Shown piece after piece: positions 11,662 to 21,044 of a stretch of DNA of 64,000 nt (within the stretch, counting starts at the first letter, position 1; each line of letters starts with the position of its first letter). The stretch comes from Inonotus obliquus. Its lineage: Eukaryota; Basidiomycota; Agaricomycetes; Hymenochaetales; Hymenochaetaceae. Made by a program: the position numbers and the translations under genes. The notes beneath the pieces are model-generated. The model ran no database searches. It had not been told where the DNA came from and saw only the letters and a list, made by a program, of their open reading frames with translations. The stretch is from assembly GCA_032164295.1 (NCBI GenBank), contig JAJHTX010000006.1, forward strand, positions 1,426,001-1,490,000, read 5' to 3'.

Positions 11662-12612
11662 TCATTTGCTGATACAGTGGTATTGGCTTACATTCTCTTC
11701 TTCCAGGTCGTCATACTGATGCTTATGGGACGCAATGAATGGTTCGATCGTCTGACGAGATCGCGCCCGGTCTGCTCGTCGTATTGCATTCTTTCCGGCC
11801 AAGAAACCCTCTTGCCTACCGCGCTCGTATCCGTCATCGAACCCTTCGTAAAGCCCTTCGTGAAAACCTTCAGTTCGCCCCGTGCTGTATCCGCGTTTCA
11901 ATCCTAGCTCTCTACCCCGCTCTAAGCCTTCGTCCATCGTCTGCGAGTCTCGAATAAATTGCTTGTATTGCCTCAGAGCGTCCTTTGCGTCCGACGCTTT
12001 TTCTTCTGCCTCATCTCTCTCCCTCTCAAGAGTCCGCATGTCTAGCTTCAAAGTCGCTAGTTGCCGCTCTAGAGTTTCGACTTGGAGACGGTGTCTCTTA
12101 ATCTCCTCGGCCTGTCGGGCGACCTCGATGTCAGCCTGGTGCTTTGCGTGCTCAACTTGGAGCAATCGTGCTCGAGTCTCGCGTTCCCGCGTTTGCGCTA
12201 CTTGTGCCCTCTGTTCGGCGTCTGCGGCATTTCGCATGGATCCCTTGTACTGCTCCGCGATAACGATGAGTTGCGACCTTAGATTCTGGACTTCGCGCTC
12301 TTCTTCCGCCACGACGACGGAAAGAATTCGACTGGCAGTATCCGAGTCATGGTCCCGCCTCCTTCCATCGCGCCTCCTTTGGCCTGAGGACTGGCTATTA
12401 CCCCGTCTCGATTTCGTGATTGATCTCAATAACGCTGGATCAGAGACCAGCTCCGCCAATGGAGAACGGGAAGAAGTAATTTGACGCAGCGCTTCGCTGA
12501 GATTGCCAGATTCCCTGAGTACATGCACCCGTGACCGTAAATAACATTCTCGGCATTTTACTTACTTGAATTCACTTTCGGTGGATGTAGAGGTGGAAGT
12601 GGACGTGCTCAT
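11662..12612 (-). CDS. Coiled-coil protein with a 12-step glycine zipper
   Basis: Two exons: 12612-12566 and 12514-11662; 299 aa. The N-terminus is a Ser-Thr alternation (MSTSTSTSTST). Residues about 70-205 are charged, almost free of Pro and Gly and rich in Glu, Arg, Gln and Leu, as in a long coiled coil. Residues 212-256 then carry Gly at every fourth position without a break (GxxxG repeated eleven times, with Arg, Glu, Tyr and Phe between). A similar Gly-every-four pattern is known from bacterial FliH and from Yae1-type helical repeats, where it packs helices tightly; that this protein is related is only a guess. No membrane segment and no catalytic motif. It is divergent from the ubiquitin-fusion gene. 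Function unknown. Confidence 0.8.
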
Positions 12613-13105
12613 TATGAGATGACTGCTTGGACCGTCGCGGCTCGTTCGTTCGTCGAGGATATGGTCGATGGTAGAGATGTTATTGCCGCTAAACTCACGC
12701 TCCGGCTTCCGACTTCGTTTACCCTCAGCCTACGTAACGTGGTGATACACGCGGTTTACAGCCATTTTGTTCGACTCTGGTCGGGCCCTTGCCCTAAACA
12801 CGAACGATCATGTGGCAGTGCCGTGCTTCTCCCAAACTGAAGAACTGAGCCTAAATATTGTGCCTCGATTGTCTCCTCCGAGAGAGCTCGCTGCCTAGTA
12901 GCTACGGGTTGCTGAGAGATGGTGGTTGGCAATATTGCTCGACGCCTTCGTGCAAAGTTCGTCAGCATTGCATTGTATATGCGCCACATCTCCATTTTTG
13001 CTAGTTGGACTACGCGCAAGTACAAAAAGGGCCATTGCTTTTGGATGGGTCGTACCACCAACCTTCATATCTTCTCAGTAGTGGCGAGTGGCCTATCAAG
13101 TAACA
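12613..13105. promoter_or_regulatory. Divergent intergenic region, coiled-coil gene / ubiquitin-fusion gene
   Basis: 493 bp between two head-to-head start codons, so it must hold both promoters. No TATA box or repeated motif stands out. Frames on both strands are short and without domain. Confidence 0.5.
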
Positions 13106-14306
13106 ATGTCGACCCCTAACGATCAGCAGCAAAATTCCAATAACCAGCAGACTTCCAACAACCAGCAGACTCCTAACAACCAGCAGCCTCATAACACCCA
13201 GGAGACTTCCAACAACCAGGAGACTCCCAACAACCAGCCGACTCCTGATAACGAGCAAACGTTCAGCCAATACGAGCGCCCCACGGTCGTTGAGATAGAC
13301 CCACAAGACGCTGTTCAGTCTGCGCCAGTGCCTCCGTCGACGCATACACCTGCTTTGGCCCCAGATACTGCAACTCCCGCTACGACAACACAGGTTGCTG
13401 CCGCTCAAGCTCAAGCCCCAGTCCCAGATGCTGCAGCGCCCGCCGCGACAACACAGGATGTTGCGGCTCCAGCTCTAGCTCCAGATGCTACGACAACACA
13501 GGGTGCTGCTGCTCGGGCCCCAGTTCCAGATGCTGCTGCTCAAGCCCCAGTTCCGGATGCCGCAGCGCCCGCCTCGATAGCACAGGATGTTGTGGCTCCA
13601 GCTCCAGCTGCAGATGCTACGACAGCTCAGGATGCTGCCGCTCAAGCCCAGGCCCCAGTCCCAGATGCTGCAACGCCCGCAACGACAACACAGGATGTTG
13701 TAGCTCCAGCTCCAGCTGCAGATGCTACGACAGCACAGGATGCTGCTGCTCAAGCCCCAGTCCCAGATGCTGCAACGCCCGCCACGACAACACCAGCTGC
13801 GACAGCACCGGTTTCCGAACCTCCGGCAGTACCTGCAGCCCCCACAGAGCCTACTGTGCCTCCCGTACCCGTCAAGACTACAATAAAAATCTTCGTCAAG
13901 ACTCTCACGGGCAAAACTATTGAACTCCTGGTTGAAGACTCCGACGATGAGCCCGCTACAGTGCGTAAGGTTAAGGAAAAGCTCCAGGAGAAAGAAGGGT
14001 ACGTGGCGAATTTCGAAATGATTCTGCTGTGGTCGCCACATTACGCTAACATTCCTTTTCGATCCTTTGAAAAATAAAACGAAATTCTTTAGAATCCCGC
14101 CTGAACAACAGACTCTCATCTTTGGTGGCAAGCAATTGGCGAACGATAACACTCTTAAATCATACGATATCAAGGAAGGGAAAACTCTTCACTTGGGTGA
14201 GCACCTCTTCATTCTTTGCCCATGATCATTTTTCTGACTGGCAAACGGAAAAGTCTTGAACTTACGCGGTGGTGGCGAAGATGAACTTTGCGACGAAACA
14301 CTCTGA
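13106..14306 (+). CDS. Ubiquitin-fold fusion protein with Asn/Gln and Ala/Pro repeats and a 10-residue tail after GG
   Basis: Three exons: 13106-13998, 14093-14196 and 14254-14306; 349 aa with closed phases. Residues 1-50 are Asn/Gln/Thr-rich (repeats of NNQQTP type), and residues 75-245 are Ala/Pro/Thr/Asp repeats built from about 20-30 residue units (APVPDAATPATTTQDV). Residues 260-339 are a full ubiquitin fold: IFVKTLTGKTIELLVE, KEKLQEKEGIPPEQQ, LIFGGKQL, SYDIKEGKTLHLVLNLRGG. The hydrophobic-patch positions Leu8, Ile44 and Val70 and the Lys48 equivalent are kept; a four-residue insertion follows strand 2. Gly-Gly is not terminal: ten residues (GEDELCDETL) follow, so a deubiquitinase-type cut would be needed to expose it. 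Role unknown; either a conjugatable modifier or a Dsk2/Rad23-like adaptor is possible. Confidence 0.85.
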
Positions 14307-15255
14307 GGGCTTGACAATGTTCCAGTTCTTTCCTGGCGCGTAGGAAGTTCTGGCTTGGATTAGCCATTGTAACGACCTCGACCTTACGGCTTCGTAATGT
14401 TGAGTTTGTTTCATGTTTAGTCTTCTTGTCAAAATAGACGTATTAGGCACATAATGTGTGATCTTGTGGAGAAGCGACGTAAGCTGCTAAGTAGTGGAAG
14501 GATATAAGAATCCTCGTGAGAGGAAATCTTTCATGTATGCGACTCAGATAGAACTTGATAGGTTGGTAGACTCTGATGTTCAGAATAAACCAAAGCAAGC
14601 ATTAAGTTCGAAGTGAATCTACGTACATATCTGGATGAAGAAAGGTAAATCAAAAACGTTTTGCTAGGACTTTCGTCATAGAAGTAGCAAGTATGCGGGA
14701 TGTTCGAAACCTCAATTGACTCATATACGCATCGTGGCTTGGGTGAGGCATTTCACTCCGAACCCCATTCAGGGAGAGTCCGACGAAAGCTTCTACTCCT
14801 CTACAAGTAACTATACCTTCGGCATCGACGGCAGCTACTCAGCCTTACCCACTCAAGAGTGATTTTCCTTAGCTTATACTGTATTATTACATTACGCACA
14901 ACTTAAGGTTGACGCTCCCGTCTTACTGACCGATTCCTCCGTGATGGTCGCCTCGCTTGAAATGCCTTTCATAAGTGTTGACATGATGATAGCTTGCTTG
15001 CGTTGAGCCTTGAGTTTATACCTCTTTCACCGTGACAAACTCTGGGTGCACTAGCAGCAGGTGTCCGTATCGTGTAAAGCTTCCGTACTGTCCTAGGTCC
15101 TAGATTCACTCGCTCTCCCTAGACCTTCAAGTTGTTCCTTACTCTGAGGTCACTCCTTACCCTATCCCGATTGTCTCGCCACAAGCAAATACCCCGCAAT
15201 TCGTCCATTGGGACAAGGCATAAAGTAATCCTCTTACGTCTTGAATCTTGATATC
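14307..15255. other. Intergenic, promoter side of the NFKBIL1-like gene
   Basis: About 950 bp with no coding frame worth calling. The last 250 bp (15000-15250) are rich in C and T and contain tccttactctgaggtcactccttacccta, as is usual at fungal promoters. No repeat, tRNA or transposon end is visible. Confidence 0.5.
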
Positions 15256-16392
15256 ATGGCCTCAGCTACATACGCGACTACTACTCAACCCCGACGTCCC
15301 TTCCATTCAACTCGGTCCGCGAGCCTCAATTACATCTACGGAAATATTAACTTCAACAACAGTAGTAGCAGCATCCCACGTTCACGTTCGAAATCAACTC
15401 TCAATATCAATCGCACTTACGATTATGATCCTCCGATTCGTCTGGGGATGAGGGAGAAGGTTTATACCGGCGCCACGAGAAGTCAAGGAACTGGTGGTAT
15501 TGCGAGTAGCAGCGAAATACCGCCTAAACGCTCAAGGACGCCAGCGGCATACGAGGAGGATACGAGGCGAGCACATCGCAGGCGCACTCCGGTGGTGGTC
15601 GAGGATGATTTCGACGATCGACCACATCATCATCAGCACAGTCATGGAACTGGATATGGGTATACCCGGAGTCGTACCAGGTCGTACTCAAATCTCCCAA
15701 CCGGTAGCGCGTCATCAGCGCATACAGATGCCTACACTACCTCCTCCACACGCAACCAACGAGAAGATGGATATAATCATTCGCAGAACAATCTCCCAAC
15801 ATTCGACTTTGACTCTCAAGTCCGAGCATGGATGTTCCAAGACGAGATGCGCAGATTGGCAGCCGAACGGGAAGCCATACGTTCAAGGCGCATGCAAGAT
15901 GAAATTCGACGCATACAAGCGAATTTACTCATCCAACGCGAAGCGGAGCGGTTACGCTTATTAGAGGAGGAAATGCGTTCGGCGCGAGGAGATGAGGATC
16001 GAGGACGTGAGCGAGCGAGACGGCAGAAGGCTTCAGCGGATAGGATTATGACGAATGCCTGGATGGTTTACGAACGAAATTGGGCTACAATTTCATCTCC
16101 ATCTTCTTCTGAACCACTTTCATTCGCGAATATCCCATGGCCGATGCTTCATAGACCTTGCTCTCCTTCCGCCATCACGCTTCCAGCCGTTTCCGCGTTC
16201 CTATTATCCGAGACACATTCGAATTCGCAGAAGCCGAAGGAGAGAATCAAAGAAGCTCTGAGAAGATGGCATCCCGATCGATTCGTGCGTTTCTTGAGAA
16301 GGGTGCCTCTTGAAGAACGGGGAATGGTCGAGGAAGCTGTTGGGATTGTTGCAAGGTGTCTGAATGAGATGATGGGCAGGTATTCGGAGTAA
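15256..16392 (+). CDS. NFKBIL1-like protein (Arg-rich helix, C-terminal WHPDRF motif)
   Basis: A single exon of 378 aa. The ATG at 15256 sits in atcATGGCC, a good fungal context. The N-terminal 180 residues are Ser/Thr/Arg/His-rich and disordered. Residues about 190-275 form a long charged helix (repeated E-R-R-A-E). The C-terminus has W-x-x-YERNW, then IPWP, and RIKEALRRWHPDRFVRFLRRV. That block, with an IPWP turn and a J-like HPD in RRWHPD, is the signature of the NFKBIL1 C-terminal domain, found in animals, plants and fungi and tied to splicing factors in the animal and plant proteins. The ankyrin repeats of the animal protein are absent. It is probably nuclear. Identification rests on this C-terminal motif only. 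Confidence 0.7.
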   Translation: MASATYATTTQPRRPFHSTRSASLNYIYGNINFNNSSSSIPRSRSKSTLNINRTYDYDPPIRLGMREKVYTGATRSQGTGGIASSSEIPPKRSRTPAAYEEDTRRAHRRRTPVVVEDDFDDRPHHHQHSHGTGYGYTRSRTRSYSNLPTGSASSAHTDAYTTSSTRNQREDGYNHSQNNLPTFDFDSQVRAWMFQDEMRRLAAEREAIRSRRMQDEIRRIQANLLIQREAERLRLLEEEMRSARGDEDRGRERARRQKASADRIMTNAWMVYERNWATISSPSSSEPLSFANIPWPMLHRPCSPSAITLPAVSAFLLSETHSNSQKPKERIKEALRRWHPDRFVRFLRRVPLEERGMVEEAVGIVARCLNEMMGRYSE

Positions 16393-16711
16393 AAGCAATT
16401 CCAAGCAGTGAGTCCAAGGACATTCATGGACTCCAATCCTTCGTGTTGACATGGTTTATTCAGATCCATGCTTGAGCAGAATGTTTCTGAGGTTGGTCCC
16501 TATTCTGATGCTGGACATCGGATTACCCCCAGCGGAAAGCTGGTCGACTTGCATAACATGGCTCTATTAATTTGAAGAGACCACTTCTATTAAGATTCAC
16601 ATTACCATTGCATGTAGTTAGATGATATTCGGTGACGTCTAGGGCAGAAATACGTCAGCAACCTCTGAGATAGAGCTCGTAGAACAACATACTGCAAGTA
16701 AGCTTTGGCTG

Positions 16712-17631
16712 TCATTCCGACCGCTTCGGATGACCGAGTTTGAGCAAGTCTTCGTCACTGCCACTTGTTCTTGCATGTGTATTCCAGCCAAAAGGCATAG
16801 GGTTTCCTGCGTGGACATGATCCGCAACATCTTGAAATCGTTGTCGCCGGATTGCAAGGGTTTGTGCGGCAATTGTCACAAATGACTGTTGCATAAGAAT
16901 CCACGTCCAGATAGTAAATAATCGACACACACCAACCAAGCAGAAAACTGGATACGCACGAAACCAAGAATACCCCATAAGAATCTATCTTTCCATCTAT
17001 CATCTACGAACCGCGGTTCGTCATACCGTTTCCGATGCATACTCGGTGCGCGACCCCATGGGTTCATCCCAGCTACAACCCCTTCCGCACCATCTGCGTC
17101 CCAATGCTCACCGGTTGGACGTTTTTGTAGACGTGAATACGCGCGAGTGATAGCGCTGAATTGCGTGTGACGACGAGAGGCATCTGGCTCGCGTGAACGA
17201 GATTCGGCGGAGTCGGGGTGGTAGAGACGAACCAGTTCGTAATCTACACAGAGACACAGACATACATACCTCTCGTGTCAGCGAAAAGGTCAAACAGCAA
17301 TTGAGAAGGGACATTTCTTACAGCGATGTTTTACATCTGAAGGAGATGCATCTGGCATGAGGTGAAAGATTTGATATGGTGTTGGGTCTGTCACGGTTGG
17401 GAATGGATAGGGATTCCTTGGTCTTGGACGCTTTGAACTTACGTACCAGCGTCGACGGAGGGATTGTCTATGAGGTTGGGTGCGAGAGCGCAGTATGAGC
17501 CATGGCGTTGAAGGAAATCTAGGAGGTCGGTGGAGTGCGACGTTCTTGAGCATCGAGCTCAGCCGTCGGTCAGTTGTGGTTGCTTGAGTTGAGGACGAAG
17601 ATGCCCGACTTGACCACAGGCTCCGAAGCAT
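16712..17631 (-). CDS. Membrane J-domain co-chaperone, JID1-like
   Basis: Three exons: 17631-17322, 17243-16960 and 16885-16712; 255 aa. The first 80 residues are rich in Ser, Arg and Thr and almost lack acidic residues, as in a mitochondrial presequence. A J domain follows: PYQIFHLMPDASPSDVKHRYY, then LYHPDS with the HPD tripeptide at 112-114 (the Hsp70-stimulating loop), then FSAITRAYSRLQ. After it comes one hydrophobic stretch (about residues 191-210, spanning the exon 2/3 junction) and a short basic-polar tail. This order, presequence, J domain and single membrane segment, matches yeast Jid1 of the mitochondrial inner membrane. The last intron has a good GTGCGT donor but was chosen because it joins the membrane segment in phase. 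Confidence 0.75.
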
Positions 17632-17738
17632 CGACGAAAACAAATATAGTCCCAATTATATCCAGAATAAATACTCTACATCCTTCCTCCTCCTCGCAGT
17701 CCAAGTACAGAATATCTCTACCACGATTAAGACAGATT

Positions 17739-18794
17739 TTACATGATAATACATCCGTTGTCCTTATCACCCAACCGTTTAGTGATTTCACCCGAATCAA
17801 TCGTACGTCCTCTCGTCGGCGCTTTGTTGTCAAGATGTACAAGGAGTACACCAGAGTTTTCCGGGTCGAGTTCGGCGGTAATGTTATTTCTGAAATCGAG
17901 AGACGAAAGCAAAGGAGCGTGTCGAAAGACCATAAGATGAGTATGGCATAACAAAATAAGGCTTACTTTTCCATGAGTTCCTCGATACGAGGCCTCAATA
18001 CTGCTTCGTTGTTTTGCGAGTGAAGGCCTTTACCTGTTCGAAATCCATTAGTTAACGCCAAGGCTCACGATACTGCCCAAGCAGCACGGGCACATACCAA
18101 CGATGAGACGCAAGTCGTTGATACCGTTATCCTTACAATCATTAATAAACTTTTCTGTTTTCTCAACAGCTTCTTCCACTCGTAAGCCATGGAGGTCAAT
18201 CTCTTCACGTTCCCTCCCGTTATTGTTCTCTATACATCATAACCCAGCAAGTACAGTCAATCCTCGCTTCAAACAGAGAAGAAGGGAGTGTATGTAACTC
18301 ACGTTTAAAAATCCAATCCGCAGCATCCTGATTCAACCTCTCCTTCTGTGCTTTAACTTCTTTAGCCCGATTCGAAAATTCCTTTGCGGCTTTATGATCA
18401 TCTCGTTTATATGCTTCTCTACTAGCCTCGAACAGACGGTCGATCTCTGGTTCGAGGTCTCGTGCTTGTTGACGGAGAGAAACGTAGTGAGGGTCTTGTG
18501 CGTTTGCGAGGTAGTCGTTGTAGTGCTATGCGGGATATCCGATGGTAAGGCCAAAAAACGAGGATAAGAACGGAAGCAGGTTTGTTCTTGTTTAGTTGAT
18601 GAGGGGGAAGATGTAGATAGGATGGTACGCACGTATGGTTTGCCGTATTGCTGCTGGTGCTGTTGAGGAGGATACGACACCGGCTCTCCATGTTGCTGCT
18701 GCTGCTGATGATGTGGAGGCTGTTCTTCCTGAGGCTCTTGAGAACCACAGAAAGTTTTTATAAGAAACCGAAACACCGTCTCAAGAATTGACAT
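17739..18794 (-). CDS. DUF1771-Smr domain protein
   Basis: Five exons: 18794-18633, 18525-18303, 18229-18098, 18033-17967 and 17889-17739; 244 aa. After a Gln/His/Pro-rich stretch (residues 20-50), residues about 60-125 form the helical DUF1771 block (DPHYVSLRQQARDLEPEID, KAAKEFSNRAKEVK). The Smr domain follows, with the DLHG motif at 140-143, RLIVGKGLHSQ and a late NSGVLLVHL strand. Smr domains of this class are small nucleases or RNA-binding units; eukaryotic DUF1771-Smr proteins act in RNA cleavage or no-go decay of mRNA (Cue2/NONU-1 type). The acidic residue and the G-K-G-x-H motif expected for RNA binding are present. It lies head-to-tail upstream of the J-protein gene with only 107 bp between. 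Confidence 0.85.
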
Positions 18795-19186
18795 TCTGAG
18801 CTAGGGCTTTAACTCAAAAAACGGAAAGCAGAAGGAAGGAGTGAGTGGTTAGAATTATCGCTGGACTACGTTCGTCATCTTCGCTGCAGATGGAGGGGAT
18901 ATATATGTGAAAGATGGAGGCCGCTTGGGCCTCGTGTTAGCGGACGTAAGGGCATGCCGAATGATCAGTACCGTTTATTTGCTTGCACAATATCAAGTCA
19001 GTAAATGACCTGGCGATCACAAAGTATAACCAACCCTAAACCACACAAATACTTCAGAGTAAACATATCTCATTATATTACCAGGAACAAGAAACAAGAA
19101 CAAGAAAGATATCCAATTCGATTAATTCCAGCAAACTGAGATACCACGCCGTTTATCGCCAGGACAAACACCACATTTGAACCCAA
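18795..19186. other. Intergenic, no supported gene
   Basis: About 390 bp between the start of the Smr gene and the stop of the antizyme gene. It is A/T-richer towards 19080, with an aagaaacaagaacaagaaag run. It is probably promoter plus 3' UTR. Confidence 0.5.
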
Positions 19187-20459
19187 CTAGATCTCAATCC
19201 CAATAAGAATGTACGCTTCATCTGTCGGATACGGTGGGCGTGTAACGACACTAGCACCGACATACATAAACGAGTGCAGCAATCCAGCAAGAGCCGGGCT
19301 CGAGCGTTCCAGGGCAATAATGAGGGCGGAACATTCGAGATGCTCATCCGCAAGATCCAACAAAGCGACAATGCTGCAAATTACCATTAGCAAAAGAACA
19401 AGACAAATTCAAAGTAAGCTCCGCACCTTTCCCTAAGCTTGACGTTCTCGGCACCTTTACCATCGACGTACAACGTTTGCGGACGACCTGGAGCTTCCAT
19501 AATGACACCTTCAAAGATAAACCCGGCGGCCGACGGGGAAGTCTCGATAGCAAGCTCAGATGAGGAAATGCGAACACTCTTCGCATGCTTCTGGGCAACA
19601 CGCGCAGAGCCTGGGAACAGTCGTACAAGGAAGTCGTAGGCTGCATCATCTTGGGAATCAAAGGGCGCGGCTGACCCGGAGCTTGGCGAGGAGTCCGGTG
19701 TCAGGGGCGGTGTAGCTGGGTTACGGCATTGGAATGCATTCTGCCCTTTATTGTCGGTGCCCGTCTTGATTTGTTTGATATTCGGAATGTCACGAGGTGC
19801 GGAGTGTGGGACGCTCTTATTTGAGCGGTCCTTGTGCGCAGGAGGAATGGCTCCAAAGAAGCCGCCGTTAATGAGGGAAGGATTCGAGTGGGGTGGGGTG
19901 TGCGGATAAACGATATTCGGATATTTGTCATTACTCTCTTTCACTGGCGAATGAATGGACGAGGCAGACGAAGTGCTGAAACTGGAATCGGAAGAAAGGG
20001 AAGATGAACGTGACACTGGCCAGCCTCTCACACTGTCCAGAGACCCACCGCGTACGATATCTCTTGACGAGATATCCGGCGGGATTTTTTCCTTAGGGGC
20101 GTCAAAAACGCCACGTGCTGCCTCCAGAGAACGTAGTACTAGGGAGAAGACCGTGAGGATATAGAATCATTGGAAGTGCGGGAGATATATACCTGTAGTA
20201 GTAGATATCGTCGGAGCCTTGCACTTGGCAGACAGCAAGAACGTCGGGATTCGCAGCGTCAACAGAGAAAGCCCCATCCCCAACGGTTTGACGGCCGTTG
20301 CTATTGAAAAAGAAAGGCGAGTTTAAGCCAGAATGTCGGATGGGGAGCGTCGGGAGAAGAGAGAGACGAAGGGAGAAAGAGAAGTAATGAGAGATAGACG
20401 TACGCGGGGCAAATACTAAACTGATGTTGATTGGGATGATTGGAAATCATATTCGACAT
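19187..20459 (-). CDS. Ornithine decarboxylase antizyme, expressed by +1 ribosomal frameshift
   Basis: Exons: 20459-20404, 20300-20193, 20138-19427 and 19373-19187. ORF1 (66 codons) ends at an in-frame TGA (20104-20102) in the string CGT TTT TGA C. Skipping one T continues as GAC GCC CCT AAG and stays open to the stop at 19187-19189, giving 353 aa; without the shift no frame covers the gene. ORF2 ends in the antizyme fold: LRESIVALLDLADEHLECSA, LIIALERSSP, LLHSFMYVGASVV. The residues after the shift, DAP then KIP, match the place and wording of the shift junction in animal antizymes. Antizyme binds ornithine decarboxylase, blocks it and sends it to the proteasome; polyamines raise the frameshift, closing a feedback loop. 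It is divergent from RPS2. Confidence 0.93.
20056..20083 (-). promoter_or_regulatory. Hairpin 3' of the antizyme frameshift site
   Basis: In mRNA sense GATATCTC, a five-base loop GTCAA and GAGATATC form a perfect 8-bp stem (20076-20056). CCGC before it and GCGG after it can extend the helix across a small internal loop. The stem base lies about 18-25 nt behind the shift stop. Animal antizymes use a pseudoknot 3' of the site as stimulator, so a similar role is inferred; the distance is longer than usual. Confidence 0.55.
20102..20110 (-). promoter_or_regulatory. +1 frameshift site CGT-TTT-TGA of antizyme
   Basis: In mRNA sense the zero-frame codons are TGG CGT TTT TGA, then C. The ribosome must skip the T of the stop after decoding TTT, then read GAC. 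The phase of the three upstream exon parts and the long downstream frame fix this place to a window of a few codons, and the stop codon itself is the slow A-site codon that antizyme shift sites use. Best known sites are TCC-TGA; TTT-TGA is a different P-site codon. Confidence 0.88.
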
Positions 20460-20884
20460 TGTGTCCTTCCAACTTGGTGAAGATACTAGACGGATGGGAT
20501 GGGATGCAGAGAGAGCACGAAAAGACAGCGGAACTGGGATGATGTAGTAACTGACGAAGTTTGTCTCGTCCATCCTGGCCCAAGGGGTCTGCTGACTAAT
20601 CAGCAATGCTCCATTATTCCTTCATTTCTTGCATTCGCATTCCAGGTAGAGGCGTGTCATCTCTCAGCTATAATTTCTCATTTTCATAGCTCTCTGTTGC
20701 ATAATATTCCTTGTTTTTCCGATTTATGGTCAGTAATTGAGTAACTTTTAAATTGTTGGCATTGAGATTCGAAAGGATGACTAAGTGACCAAATGAGGCA
20801 ATTGCCTCTGCATCTGATTTCTGAAATCACTCTGTGGATGCTTCAGACCGCCATTCTCGACGTGTACGCATCTTTAGCATCTAT

Positions 20885-21030
20885 GTAAGTAATTTGTCTG
20901 GATATCTTCGTCATTGTGGGTGTTTCTGTCGAGTCTGGGGCTGAAAGAAAAAGCCAGGCGTGATGGATGGCCAATCTGCGGACTGGATGGTTCTCTCGTA
21001 TGCATGGACTCTGACCACTTCATCCTATAG
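20885..21030 (+). other. Probable 5'-UTR intron of RPS2
   Basis: A GTAAGT donor at 20885, a CTGAC branch-like motif at 21011 and a CCTATAG acceptor ending at 21030 lie directly before the ATG at 21045. Ribosomal protein genes of basidiomycetes often carry an intron near the start. At 146 nt it is longer than the coding introns here. Confidence 0.5.
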
Positions 21031-21044
21031 AAAACTCAAAACTC

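Noticed and set aside
11882..12484. 200-codon plus-strand frame rich in Ser, Arg and Cys
   Set aside because: Antisense of the coiled-coil gene; the composition is the complement of Glu/Arg/Gln codons.
13475..14173. 232-codon minus-strand frame, Cys/Arg/Trp/Ser-rich
   Set aside because: Exact antisense of the Ala/Pro repeats and the ubiquitin exon. The Cys, Ser and Trp repeats are the mirror of GCA/GCC/CCA repeat codons; it also runs through a clear intron.
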